This document shows positions 31,582-40,177 of a stretch of DNA of 64,000 nt, piece after piece. Below the pieces are notes generated by a model, which did no database searches, was not told where the DNA came from, and saw nothing but the letters and a program-made list of their open reading frames with translations. Made by a program: the position numbers and the translations under genes. The DNA comes from Desulfovibrio desulfuricans (lineage in GTDB: Bacteria; Desulfobacterota; Desulfovibrionia; Desulfovibrionales; Desulfovibrionaceae), in assembly GCF_004801255.1 (NCBI RefSeq), contig NZ_CP036295.1, positions 557,001 to 621,000 of the forward strand, given 5' to 3'. Positions within the stretch are counted from its first letter, which is position 1; each line of letters begins with the position of its first letter.

Positions 31582-34298
31582 TTGCCATAATCCTGCTCTA
31601 TCTCGCGCAGTGTGTCGCGCTTGTGGTTCAGCAGATAGAGGGCCAGCTCGGGGCTGGCGGCGTAAACGCATTTTTCCTTGGGCTCGACGCTCATCATGCG
31701 GCGCAGTTCGCGCAGGGCCTGCAGGGCCTGCCACTCGATGTTGCGGCGCATGCCGGTGCCCCCGCAGGCGGGGCAGGGCTCAAGCGAAATGGCCAGAGCG
31801 GACGAGCCGGTGCGCTGGCGTACCAGCTCCAGCAGGCCAAAGGAACTCATGCGCGCAACATCATGCCGGGCGCGGTCGTTTTTCATGGCTGTGCGCAGGG
31901 TTTTTTCCACTTCCAGCACATGTTTTTTGTCGCGCATTTCAATAAAGTCGATGACCACCTGCCCGCCGATGTCGCGCAGCTTGAGGTGGCGGGCAATGGC
32001 TTCGGCGGCTTCCATATTGGTTTTGTGCGCCATGGCTTCAAAGTTGCCCTTGCCCGAAATTTTGCCGGAGTTGATGTCGATGGCCATGAGGGCTTCGGTC
32101 TGGTCAAACACCAGGCGACCGCCGGAGGGCAGCAGCACCTCGCGGGAGTAAATCTGATCGAGCTGGCGGCGCAGGTTAAAGCGCTCCCACATGGGCGTAC
32201 GCATATCGGTATGCATGCGCACAATATCCCGGCGGCGGGGGAACAGCAGATTCACCGTGTCGCGCACGCTCTGCGCCACTTCTTCGCTATCCACCCAGAT
32301 TTCAGAAATATCTTCGGTCAGGTAGTCGCGCACCGCGCGTTCCGACAGCCCCGGCTCCTGATAGATGAGGTTGGGGGCGGAAACCTCGGTGGCCTTTTTG
32401 CGAATATCGCGCCAGACGCGCTTGAGGTACTGCAGGTCGTTTTTGAGCGTGGTCTTGGTGGTACCGGCGCTGACGGTGCGCACGATCACGCCCAGACCCT
32501 GGCCGGGATCAATGCCGTTCATCATTTCACGCAGGCGGGAGCGCTCGTCGTCGTCGTCCACCTTGCGGGAAACGCCGATTTGATCCTGCCCCGGCGTGAG
32601 CACCAAAAAGCGCCCAGCCAGCGAAAGCCATGTCGTCAAAAAAGCGCCCTTGCTGCCGGTGGGTTCTTTAACCACCTGAACAAGCACTTCCTGACCCGCC
32701 TTGAGCACCTTTTGGATGGGCGGAAATTTTTTGCCCTTGGAGGGCTCGTGGTGCGCCAGCCAGTACTCGGGGTGCACCTCGTCGATCTGCAAAAATCCGT
32801 TTTTGCCCGCGCCGTAGCTGACAAAGGCGGCCTGCAGGTTGGTGTCGATATTGTGGATGACGCCCTTGTAGATGTTGCCCTTGATTTTGCGCTGGTGCAG
32901 CATGTCCAGATAATATTCCAGCAGCTGACCGTCTTCGGCCAGCGCCACTTCCACCTGCTCGCCGGGCAGCACGCTGATAAACATGCGCCGTCTGCCCTTG
33001 GGGCCCTCGGCGGAAGTTTTGGCGGCCTTGCCCGCATTGGCGTTTTTGTCGCCTTCGGCCGGTTTGGCTGCTTCGGGCTTGCCCTGCGGCTGCCTGGCCT
33101 GTCTGGAGGGCTGCTGGGGGCGCGATTCCGGCGTGGCTTCAGGCAGATCGCCGTCCAGATCAATGCCGTCGATCTCGTCGTCGAGGGCGTCGTCAAGCGC
33201 GTCGTCGAGGGCGTCGTCATCAGCCAGCATTCCGGCCTGCGCGGCCTCCTGGGCCTGCTGCTCTTTTTTACGGTTGCGCCCGCGTCCGCCACGGCGGCCA
33301 CGGCGATTTTTGCGGCGGGGCGAATCCCCGGCAGCGGCATCGTCCGCAGACGCGTCAGAACCTTCCCCGGTCGCGTCATCCGCAGCAGCGGCTTCGGCGA
33401 CGTCGCCAGCGCCCTGTGCGGCGCGCGCGGTCATCGGCGCGGCGTCCTGCGGTTGTTTTGCTTGATCCTGTGAAGACTTGTCAGCAATACGATTGGCCGC
33501 GCCGCGCTCTGTCGCGTCCGTTTCGGTCGCAATGGCGGTTCCCTGAGCCTCGGCGGGCGCAGCTTGGGCTGCGGTCGGGGCGGTTTCGGTCTTTGCGGTT
33601 TTTTGCGCCGCATGTCGTGCGGGCTGGTGCGCCGGTTTGGCCGCCTCAGGGGCCGATGCCGCAGCGCTGACAGCGGCGGCGTCAGCAGCCGGAGCTTCGG
33701 CAGACTTGGCCTGCCGTGCCCTGGTGCCACGTGCGGCGGTCTTTTTGGGCGCTGCTTTTGCGGGCTTGGCGGTTTCGCCAACGGGGGCCGCCGGGTCGCC
33801 AGCCGAGAGGGCGGGTGTGCTGGCGGGTGCGTCGGCTTCGGTCACCTTGGGCTTGCGCGCAGTCTTGCCGCGTGCGGCAGAGCGGCTTGTGGTCGCTTTG
33901 GCGCTGTTTTTGCCAGCCGGTGCGGCCTGTGCGGCAGACTCTGCCGGGGCCGCGCCCTGTGCGTCCGCAGAAATTTTTGCGGTAGCGTCAGCCGTTTTTT
34001 TGCTCTCGGCGGACACGGTTTTTGTAGATTTGCCCGCACTGCGTGAAGTCTTGGCGCTTGCCGTGGACTTGGCGGCGGTTTTGGAAGCCGGGGCGGCCTG
34101 AGGGGCCGGAGCGTCGGCTGCGCCTTGTGCGGGCACAGATTCGGCAGTTTTGGATGCGGCCTTGCCGGTGGCCTTTTGAGGGGCTGTTTTGGCTCTGCTG
34201 CGGGTTGAAGGGGTGCGCTTGGGCTTGGAAACTTCCTGCGACGATGCATCCGTGGCTGGCTGTGAAGCGGCCACGGGGGTGTCTTGGTCTATGGTCAT
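31554..34298 (-). CDS. Ribonuclease E/G family protein with long N-terminal disordered extension
   Basis: A 914-aa RNase E/G. The first 435 residues are low complexity, rich in Ala, Lys, Pro and Thr, with an Arg-rich stretch (RRKNRRGRRGGRGRNRKK) and an acidic repeat DDALDDALDDALDDEID. The catalytic half begins near 438 (RRMFISVLPGEQVEVALAED), continues with the S1-like part (GNIYKGVIHNIDTNLQAAFV), the DNase-I-like catalytic core (LVFDQTEALMAIDINSGKIS) and the zinc link CPACGGTG near 842. It processes rRNA and turns over mRNA. Classical RNase E carries its disordered arm at the C-terminus; here it is at the N-terminus, as in several Gram-negative and actinobacterial relatives. AAGGAT precedes the ATG at 34298. 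Confidence 0.92.
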   Translation of the reverse strand: MTIDQDTPVAASQPATDASSQEVSKPKRTPSTRSRAKTAPQKATGKAASKTAESVPAQGAADAPAPQAAPASKTAAKSTASAKTSRSAGKSTKTVSAESKKTADATAKISADAQGAAPAESAAQAAPAGKNSAKATTSRSAARGKTARKPKVTEADAPASTPALSAGDPAAPVGETAKPAKAAPKKTAARGTRARQAKSAEAPAADAAAVSAAASAPEAAKPAHQPARHAAQKTAKTETAPTAAQAAPAEAQGTAIATETDATERGAANRIADKSSQDQAKQPQDAAPMTARAAQGAGDVAEAAAADDATGEGSDASADDAAAGDSPRRKNRRGRRGGRGRNRKKEQQAQEAAQAGMLADDDALDDALDDALDDEIDGIDLDGDLPEATPESRPQQPSRQARQPQGKPEAAKPAEGDKNANAGKAAKTSAEGPKGRRRMFISVLPGEQVEVALAEDGQLLEYYLDMLHQRKIKGNIYKGVIHNIDTNLQAAFVSYGAGKNGFLQIDEVHPEYWLAHHEPSKGKKFPPIQKVLKAGQEVLVQVVKEPTGSKGAFLTTWLSLAGRFLVLTPGQDQIGVSRKVDDDDERSRLREMMNGIDPGQGLGVIVRTVSAGTTKTTLKNDLQYLKRVWRDIRKKATEVSAPNLIYQEPGLSERAVRDYLTEDISEIWVDSEEVAQSVRDTVNLLFPRRRDIVRMHTDMRTPMWERFNLRRQLDQIYSREVLLPSGGRLVFDQTEALMAIDINSGKISGKGNFEAMAHKTNMEAAEAIARHLKLRDIGGQVVIDFIEMRDKKHVLEVEKTLRTAMKNDRARHDVARMSSFGLLELVRQRTGSSALAISLEPCPACGGTGMRRNIEWQALQALRELRRMMSVEPKEKCVYAASPELALYLLNHKRDTLREIEQDYGKCLEIMVRP

Positions 34299-34627
34299 GA
34301 AAATCCTTTTGCTGCGGGGCGTATACGCCTCCGCAAAAATTTCAGCCAGCATGCCATGCACTTACGGGAATGTGCCGTTTTTGCTCCGCCGCAGCGCCAA
34401 CAAGGCGCGCGAAGGCGGTAGCATGCTAATCCGCTTTTTGGAGAGTACGTTTTTTTTGAAAATATGCAAGCAGGCAAGGGGAGGCTGGCAAAATCAGTAA
34501 AAAAGAAGGAAAAATGCCGCAGGGATGGGAATAAAAAAAACCGTTATACGGCGTGCGCCAGATACCTGGGGGCTTGCGGCATCCGCCGGAATCTCTGCCG
34601 ACATTCTGGCGGATGCGCCTGCAAAAG
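34299..34627. other. Intergenic region without a gene
   Basis: About 330 bp between two minus-strand genes. It includes an inverted repeat GCATCCGCC/GGCGGATGC (34579-34587 and 34608-34616) that may fold downstream of the phosphoesterase gene, but no T tract follows. It probably also holds the RNase E/G promoter. No ORF here looks coding. Confidence 0.5.
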
Positions 34628-35314
34628 CTAGTCTTCGAGCATTTTCAGCTCGGCGGAGAGCTGGCCGGAGTTGGAGCGCAGCAGCACATAGCCGCCCTGG
34701 GCAAGCATGCCAGGGTTGACCACAAGGGTGCGCCCCACGCGATCCATGGCCCGCGCCTCGTGGATATGCCCGCACAGGCAGATGTCGGGCTGGGATTCTT
34801 CCAGAAATTCGCGCACGGCCGTGGAACCCACATGGATGCCGCCGGGGATGACATCGCAGGCGGTGTCCTTGGGGGGATTGTGCGAAACAAGCACGCTGTG
34901 CGGGTAGTTGCGGGCTTTTTGCCAGCAGGTTTCAAGCCAGGTCGCAAAGGCCGATTCGGGAAATTCGCTGGGCGTGCCAAAGGGCGTAAACGTGGATGCC
35001 CCAACGCCAAAAATGGCGATTTCGGGTGTGAGTTCTCGGGTCTGGGTGTGCAGGTTCCAGCCTTTTTCGCTCAGCCACTGGTCGACTTCGGGCCTGTCCA
35101 TGTTGCCGATCTGGGCCAGCACGGGTATGTCGTGCGCACACAGTGCCGCCATAACGGTTTCTGCCTGCTTGATGCCGCCAGTGATGGTCAGATCGCCGGT
35201 AACGATGATGCCGTCAGCCTGCGAAAGTTCGGGTATTTTGGCAAAGCGTTCCGGTTCGTCGTGGATGTCGCCCACGGCTATCCAGAGATAGTCCTGAGAG
35301 TCGGCGCTTGGCAT
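34628..35314 (-). CDS. Calcineurin-like metallophosphoesterase
   Basis: A 228-aa cytoplasmic phosphoesterase. It carries GDIHDEPERF (residues near 14-23), VTGDLT with the metal-binding Asp, GNMDRP in place of GNHD, VLVSHNPPKD and CGHIHEARAMDR followed by VVNPG. The Met in GNMD instead of His occurs in the YfcE/ICC-like branch. The substrate is unknown, probably a phosphodiester. AAGGAAG precedes the ATG at 35314. It is divergent from the folate gene that begins 70 bp away. Confidence 0.88.
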   Translation of the reverse strand: MPSADSQDYLWIAVGDIHDEPERFAKIPELSQADGIIVTGDLTITGGIKQAETVMAALCAHDIPVLAQIGNMDRPEVDQWLSEKGWNLHTQTRELTPEIAIFGVGASTFTPFGTPSEFPESAFATWLETCWQKARNYPHSVLVSHNPPKDTACDVIPGGIHVGSTAVREFLEESQPDICLCGHIHEARAMDRVGRTLVVNPGMLAQGGYVLLRSNSGQLSAELKMLED

Positions 35315-35386
35315 GGTGTTGCTTCCTTTGTTACAGTGCCTCAGGCCTTTACAGTGACACACATCGACCTACAAGGAAAGAGCCGC

Positions 35387-36088
35387 TTGTCCTCCCGCAG
35401 TATGCACTCCGCGCCCGGCATGGCCGCCGGCGCCGACGTATTGTCGCCGCAAACAGCGCAGGCCCGCGACGACGTGCGCCGCGCCATGCGCCGCCTGCGC
35501 GCCGGGCAGCCGCCAGATATCGCCGAAGCCCGCAGTCTTGCGGCGCAAAGGCGTATGCTGGGAGCGCCCATGTGGGCCAGGGCCCGCTCTGTGGCCCTGT
35601 ATGTGGGCGTGCGGGGCGAGCTTGGTACGCACGTTCTCTTGCAGGCCGCCTGGCAGACGGGAAAAACCGTATGGTTGCCGCGCGTGCGGCCAGAGGCGTC
35701 GGGTCTGATGGATTTTGCGCCCTGCAGCGGGCCGGAACACTTGCGGCCCGGCCCCATGGGCCTGCTTGAACCCCTGGACAGCCTGCCCGGCGTGGGGCCC
35801 GAAATGGGCAAGGATGCGGGTCATGGTGCGGGTCATAATGCGGGTCATGATGCGGAGCTGCCGGTCTTTGCGCCGGACATTGCGCTGCTGCCGGGGGTCG
35901 CCTTTGACCTTGCGGGTGGGCGTCTGGGGTACGGGGGCGGTTATTACGACCGCTTTCTGGAAAAAGGCCTCAACTGCCCCCGCGTGGGGTTGTGCTTTGA
36001 GTTTCAGTTGGTGGAATCCCTGCCCCTGGCCCCCTGGGACCAGCGGGTCAACTACATATGTACTGAAGAGCGTATGCTGTGTCTGTAA
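35387..36088 (+). CDS. 5-formyltetrahydrofolate cyclo-ligase
   Basis: The 233-aa product contains the conserved end of the family, LPGVAFDLAGGRLGYGGGYYDRFLE, with the ATP-binding GxGxGYYD motif, and the N-terminal RRAMRRLRAG helix that binds folate. It converts 5-formyl-THF to methenyl-THF. A TTG start at 35387 has AAGGAAAG six bases upstream; an ATG at 35402 is the alternative. Unusually, residues near 140-160 contain a GH-rich repeat (AGHGAGHNAGHDAE) made of 12-bp DNA repeats at 35814-35855. It overlaps the next gene by 10 bp. Confidence 0.85.
   Translation: MSSRSMHSAPGMAAGADVLSPQTAQARDDVRRAMRRLRAGQPPDIAEARSLAAQRRMLGAPMWARARSVALYVGVRGELGTHVLLQAAWQTGKTVWLPRVRPEASGLMDFAPCSGPEHLRPGPMGLLEPLDSLPGVGPEMGKDAGHGAGHNAGHDAELPVFAPDIALLPGVAFDLAGGRLGYGGGYYDRFLEKGLNCPRVGLCFEFQLVESLPLAPWDQRVNYICTEERMLCL
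35814..35855 (+). repeat. 12-bp in-frame repeats inside the cyclo-ligase gene
   Basis: ATGCGGGTCATG-like units occur three times in a row and encode AGHGAGHNAGHDA. They add about 14 residues in a loop before the conserved C-terminal motif and could vary in number by slippage without changing the frame. Confidence 0.6.
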
Positions 36089-36834
36089 GTTATATTCCCT
36101 TTGAGTTTCCCGGTGTGCCGCAGGTTGGCTGCGCTTTTCAGACGCGTGGCGGCGGCGTGAGCCTTGGCGAATACGGCGGCGGCAACATTGCCTTTACCGT
36201 GCAGGACAACCCCGATCATGTCATTGCCAACCGTCGCAGCCTGCTGGCAGACCTGCGCCCGCAGGGTATGACCGCCTGGGCCGAGCTGATGCAGGTGCAT
36301 GGCGATGTGATGGTCTTTGAACCGGCGGCGGTGGCCTGCGAGACAGCCGTAACGGCTGAGGGCGACGGCATGGGCACGGCGCGTCCCGGTCTGGGCCTGC
36401 TCATCAAGACCGCCGACTGCCAGCCGATTCTTGTTGCCCATAAAAGCGGCAAATACATTGCCGCCATGCACGCGGGCTGGCGCGGCAACCGTTGCGACTT
36501 TCCCGTCACGGGCGTGGCCCGCTTTTGCGAGCGCTACGGCCTTGAGCCGCGCGACCTTGTGGCCGTGCGCGGGCCCAGCCTTGGGCCGGGCAGGGCGGAA
36601 TTTGTCAATTTTGACAGGGAGTGGGGCGAGCCCTACCTGCCCTGGTTTGACGCCGACAGCAAAACCATGGATCTGTGGGGGCTTACGCGGCATCAGCTGG
36701 AGCGTGCCGGGCTGCCGACGCGCAGCATTTACGGGCTGGACCTCTGCACGGCCAGCAACAACGGACAGTTTTTTTCGTACCGTTGCGCAAGGCAGTCGGG
36801 CCGTCAGGCCAGCCTGGTGTGGATAAAAGCCTGA
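36079..36834 (+). CDS. Laccase-domain (YfiH/PgeF) protein
   Basis: A 251-aa member of the multicopper-oxidase-like YfiH family; members have been shown to act as purine nucleoside phosphorylases/adenosine deaminases and to edit peptidoglycan precursors. The Zn/Cu-binding residues appear in order: MQVHGDVMV, IKTADCQPIL and MHAGWRGNRCDFP, with NGQFFSYRC near the end. The GTG start at 36079 lies inside the last codons of the cyclo-ligase gene, so the two are coupled. Its exact substrate in this organism cannot be deduced. Confidence 0.88.
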   Translation: MSVSYIPFEFPGVPQVGCAFQTRGGGVSLGEYGGGNIAFTVQDNPDHVIANRRSLLADLRPQGMTAWAELMQVHGDVMVFEPAAVACETAVTAEGDGMGTARPGLGLLIKTADCQPILVAHKSGKYIAAMHAGWRGNRCDFPVTGVARFCERYGLEPRDLVAVRGPSLGPGRAEFVNFDREWGEPYLPWFDADSKTMDLWGLTRHQLERAGLPTRSIYGLDLCTASNNGQFFSYRCARQSGRQASLVWIKA

Positions 36835-36867
36835 GCCATTGACAGGCCGCAAGCCCGCGCCTAGAGT

Positions 36868-37024
36868 GTTGGCGGCATTGGTAGCCGGGAAACCGGCTTG
36901 AAAAGGGAATCCCGTGTAAAACGGGAGCGGACCCGCCGCCGTAAGGTTCTTAACCTTGCTCCATCTAGCGCCACTGGAAACGGGAAGGCCGGAGCAGGGG
37001 AACCAAGCCGGAAGACCTGCCATG
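36868..37024 (+). ncRNA. Cobalamin (B12) riboswitch
   Basis: The leader has all conserved segments in order: GGTAGCCGGGAAACCGGC, AAAAGGGAATCCCGTGTAAA, GCGGACCCGCCGCCGTAA, GCCACTGGAAACGGGAAGGC and the B12 box AGCCGGAAGACCTGCC (37006-37021). It precedes an ABC uptake system and cbiL, the genes that B12 riboswitches control. It is followed by an intrinsic terminator, so control is probably by transcription attenuation. Confidence 0.95.
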
Positions 37025-37117
37025 CCCCACGGTGCGCGTCATGGAATGACGGCATCTCGGTGCGGCGCGACCGCCCCACGGCAACGGGTTTTTGCCGGCA
37101 GGAAAGAGGAAATACGG

Positions 37118-37151
37118 GCCTCTTCCACCACGAGTGGAAGAGGCTTTTTTT
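37118..37151 (+). terminator. Intrinsic terminator of the B12 riboswitch
   Basis: GCCTCTTCCAC and GTGGAAGAGGC are perfect 11-bp arms with a CACGA-type loop, followed by TTTTTTTA. It stands about 95 bp after the B12 box and 98 bp before the first transporter gene, the expected place for an expression platform that shuts the operon when B12 is plentiful. Confidence 0.9.
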
Positions 37152-37248
37152 ATGCCCGGGCGGCGCTGGCCGCCAAGAGGCAATGGTCTGCCCAGGGCCA
37201 GCCACGCTTTGGCCCGCGTTTGCCCGCTGGGCAAGGCAGAGGACCGGC

Positions 37249-38328
37249 ATGACCAGAATCTCCGCATCTACTCCCTCCTCCTCGCAATCCCGCAGGCTTT
37301 GGCCGGTGTTTGCCGGTCTGGCCGTCTTGTGGCTGCTTTCACTGCCGCTGGCCTGCTTGCCGGGACCTGTGCCCCTGAGCGCTCAGAGCGTGTTTCGCGC
37401 TTTGGCGGCTGTTGTCGGTCTTGCGCCAGCGCCGGATGATTCCGCGCTTACCGGCGTTGTGGTCAGCATACGGCTGGCGCGCGTATGTCTGGCCGCCTTG
37501 TGCGGCGGCGCTCTGGCCATGGCCGGGGCAGCCTTGCAGGGCGTTTTGCGCAACCCGCTGGCTGATCCGTTTACGCTGGGTATTTCAGCCGGGGCAGCCT
37601 GCGGGGCCAGTATGGCTATCGCGCTTGGCGGGCCGCTGGTTGCGCTGCTTGGCGGTTTGCCTGGGCTTGCCGGGTTCAGCCACGCGGGGCTGGTGGCTCC
37701 TGCCGCGCTGTTTGGCGCGCTGGCGGCGCTTGGCGGCGCACTGTGGCTCGGGCGCGGCGACGGGGCCTTCAGCCGTGAGAGCGTTATTTTGGCGGGCATA
37801 GCCGTGGCTGCGTTTTTGGGCGCGCTGGTGGCGCTGGTAAAGGCCCTTAATGAAGAATCTGTGACCAGCATCGTGTTCTGGATCATGGGGTCCTTTCAGG
37901 GGCGCGGCTGGAGCAGTATGCCTCTGCTGCTGGTCACCGTGGTGCCCGGCCTGCTGGCAACGGCGCTTGGCTGGCGCGCTCTGGACGTGCTGGCCCTGGG
38001 CGACGAGCAGGCGGCCCAGTCCGGTCTTGACGTGGGGCGCGCCCGCTTGTGGCTGCTGGCCGGGGCCAGCTGCATGACGGCTGGCTGCGTGGCTGTGGCC
38101 GGGGTTATCGGATTTGTGGGGCTGGTTGTGCCGCACGTGCTGCGCCTGCTGCTGGGCTGGGGCCACGGCCCCCTGCTGGCAGCGGCCTTTATGGGCGGCG
38201 GCGTGCTGCTGGTCTGGGCCGACGTGCTGGCGCGGTGCGTGCTCTCCGGCGGGCAGGAGCTGCCCGTGGGCGTAGTGACGGCCCTGCTTGGCGGTCCGTT
38301 TTTTGCCCTGCTGGTACGGAGGCGCTGA
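37249..38328 (+). CDS. btuC: BtuC-like ABC permease (FecCD family)
   Basis: A 359-aa polytopic permease with eight to ten hydrophobic segments. Typical FecCD/BtuC blocks are present: GVVVSIRLARVCLAALCGGA, AGAALQGVLRNPLADPFTLG and ISAGAACGASMAIALGG, and near the end AGVIGFVGLVVPHVLRLLLG with the GLVVPH coupling helix. The AGAGGA site lies before the ATG at 37249. The B12 riboswitch upstream and cbiL downstream indicate cobalamin or a cobinamide precursor as substrate. Its stop overlaps the start of the ATPase gene (TGATG). Confidence 0.88.
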   Translation: MTRISASTPSSSQSRRLWPVFAGLAVLWLLSLPLACLPGPVPLSAQSVFRALAAVVGLAPAPDDSALTGVVVSIRLARVCLAALCGGALAMAGAALQGVLRNPLADPFTLGISAGAACGASMAIALGGPLVALLGGLPGLAGFSHAGLVAPAALFGALAALGGALWLGRGDGAFSRESVILAGIAVAAFLGALVALVKALNEESVTSIVFWIMGSFQGRGWSSMPLLLVTVVPGLLATALGWRALDVLALGDEQAAQSGLDVGRARLWLLAGASCMTAGCVAVAGVIGFVGLVVPHVLRLLLGWGHGPLLAAAFMGGGVLLVWADVLARCVLSGGQELPVGVVTALLGGPFFALLVRRR

Positions 38329-39314
38329 TGGCGGAAGAATGCCGGATGTCCGTGCCGGGGCAGACTGCGACTCGTGGGCCGACAACCGCTCAGGCCTCGC
38401 CGCGCGGCGAAGCATCCGGCCCGCCCGTTGTGCGGGTGGCGGGCGTCAGTGCCGGTTACGGCGGGCGCGACGTGCTGCGCGGAGTGGATTTCAGTTTGCG
38501 GGCGGGGGAGTGCGCGGCCCTGCTTGGCCCCAACGGCAGCGGCAAGACCACGCTGTTGCGAGCCATCTCGGGGGTGCTTGCGCCGCAGGCGGGCAGTGTG
38601 GAGCTTTTAGGGCGTCCGCTGGCGGCATTGCCTCCGCGCGAGCGTGCCCGCATGGTGGCCGTGGTGCCGCAGCGGGGGCAACTGCCTCAGGGGCTCACAG
38701 CGCGGCAGATGGTGCTGCTGGGACGCTTTGCCCACCTTGGTTGGCTGGGGGCCTACAGACGCAAAGATTACGCGGCGGCGGACAGGGCGCTGGACGAAAC
38801 CGGCGCCATGCCCCTGGCGCACCGCAGGCTCAGCGAGCTTTCGGGCGGCGAGCTGCAGCGGGTGTTGCTGGCCCGCGCCCTTGCGCAGGAAAGCCCCCTG
38901 CTGCTGCTGGACGAGTTGGCCGCCGGTCTGGATCTGGCGCGCATGGTCGATCTGTTTGACCTGCTTGAGCGCCGCCGCGCCGCCGGAGCCTGCGTGCTTA
39001 TGGCCGTGCACGACTGCAATCTTGCTGCGCTGTACGCCACGCGGCTCATGGGACTCAAAAACGGCGGTCTTGTTTTTGACGGCCCGGTGACACAGGTTTT
39101 TACAGAGGAGAATCTCGGTGAGCTTTACAATATACCCATCTGCGTGCTGCCCCACCCCCGGTTTGGCTTGCCGCAGGCGCTGCTTGCCAGCGCGTCCGGC
39201 CCATGGAGCTGCAAGGACGGCAAAAAAAGCGCTGGCGACGCTGGCGCTGATTTTGCCCCTGCTGACGCTGGCCCTGACGGTATCCGTCCCGGCGGCACGG
39301 GCCGCCAGCCCTGA
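38328..39314 (+). CDS. btuD: BtuD-like ABC ATPase
   Basis: The 328-aa ATPase has Walker A GPNGSGKTT near residue 65, a Q-loop VVPQRGQLPQGLT, the signature LSGGELQRVLLARALAQ and Walker B LLLLDELAAGLDLARM, then the switch His in MAVHDCN. It powers the BtuC-like permease. The N-terminal 35 residues before the first strand are extra. The last 60 residues after PICVLPHPRFGLPQ are a low-complexity Ala/Gly/Asp tail that is encoded in the same DNA as the start of the next gene. Confidence 0.9.
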   Translation: MAEECRMSVPGQTATRGPTTAQASPRGEASGPPVVRVAGVSAGYGGRDVLRGVDFSLRAGECAALLGPNGSGKTTLLRAISGVLAPQAGSVELLGRPLAALPPRERARMVAVVPQRGQLPQGLTARQMVLLGRFAHLGWLGAYRRKDYAAADRALDETGAMPLAHRRLSELSGGELQRVLLARALAQESPLLLLDELAAGLDLARMVDLFDLLERRRAAGACVLMAVHDCNLAALYATRLMGLKNGGLVFDGPVTQVFTEENLGELYNIPICVLPHPRFGLPQALLASASGPWSCKDGKKSAGDAGADFAPADAGPDGIRPGGTGRQP

Positions 39315-40140
39315 GGCGTCGGCGGCAGAGTCTCCCATTGTCGTCGTCGACGACACGGGCAACAGCGTGACGTTTGCGCACCCGGTACAGCGGGTGATCG
39401 CCCTGTACGGCGCGTTTAACGAGATTTTTCTGTCCATGGGCGCGGGCGATCTGCTGGTGGCCCGCACTGCGGCGGACGGCAACCTGCCGGAGCTTGCCAG
39501 CCTGCCCGCCATAGGCACGCACATGCGGCCCAATGCCGAGCTTGTGCTGGCGCAACGGCCCGATGTGGTGCTGCAGCTCGCGGGGCGCAGCGAGGCTCAG
39601 GTCCAGACCGACAACCTTCGTTCTCTTGGACTGAACGTACTGACGTTTGAAGTAAATTCCTTTGAGCGGCTGTTTGAAGTTACGGAAACTCTGGGGAGAC
39701 TTGCCGGTCGCGAGGAAAGGGCAAAGGCCCTTGTGGCGGCCTGGAAACAGCGCCTTGAGGCCCTGCGTGCCCGCAATGCGGGCAAACCTGCGGCGCGGTT
39801 TTTTTATGAAGTGCGCTATCCCAATCTGCTGGCGGCCGGTATGGGCGGCATCAGCAGCGAAATACTGACCCTTGCCGGTGGGCAGAATGTGGTAACCGAC
39901 GGCAAAAAGCTGGTGCGCTTCAGTGAGGAAGCCCTGCTGGCGGCCGACCCCGATGCGTACATCATCCAGAAAGGCCCCATGAATCCTGCGCCGACCCCGC
40001 TGACGGAGCGCGACCACTTCAGGGATCTGCGCGCTGTGCGCCAGGGGCGTGTGCTGGTGGTGGACGAAGAGCGTTTTGCCCGTCCCGGCCCGCGCGCCCT
40101 GGATGCGGCGGAAGAGCTGGACGCCTGGCTGCACCGTTGA
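39118..40140 (+). CDS. btuF: BtuF-like periplasmic binding protein
   Basis: The 340-aa product has an N-terminal export signal (AKKALATLALILPLLTLALT to ARA), then a class III binding-protein fold: VVDDTGNSVTFAHPVQRVIA, LPAIGTHMRPNAELVLAQRP, DVVLQLAGRSEAQ and DPDAYIIQKGPMNP. It would capture the corrinoid and deliver it to the BtuC-like permease. The GTG at 39118 with GGAGAAT upstream gives a 40-residue n-region before the signal, unusually long; no better in-frame start was seen. If correct, the gene overlaps the ATPase gene by 197 bp in another frame. Confidence 0.85.
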   Translation: MSFTIYPSACCPTPGLACRRRCLPARPAHGAARTAKKALATLALILPLLTLALTVSVPAARAASPEASAAESPIVVVDDTGNSVTFAHPVQRVIALYGAFNEIFLSMGAGDLLVARTAADGNLPELASLPAIGTHMRPNAELVLAQRPDVVLQLAGRSEAQVQTDNLRSLGLNVLTFEVNSFERLFEVTETLGRLAGREERAKALVAAWKQRLEALRARNAGKPAARFFYEVRYPNLLAAGMGGISSEILTLAGGQNVVTDGKKLVRFSEEALLAADPDAYIIQKGPMNPAPTPLTERDHFRDLRAVRQGRVLVVDEERFARPGPRALDAAEELDAWLHR

Positions 40141-40177
40141 GCCGCAATTTTTTTGAGCCTCTAAAGCGAGATATGTA

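Noticed and set aside
31623..33473. 616-aa plus-strand ORF
   Set aside because: It is antisense to the RNase E/G gene and arises from GC-rich codon bias.
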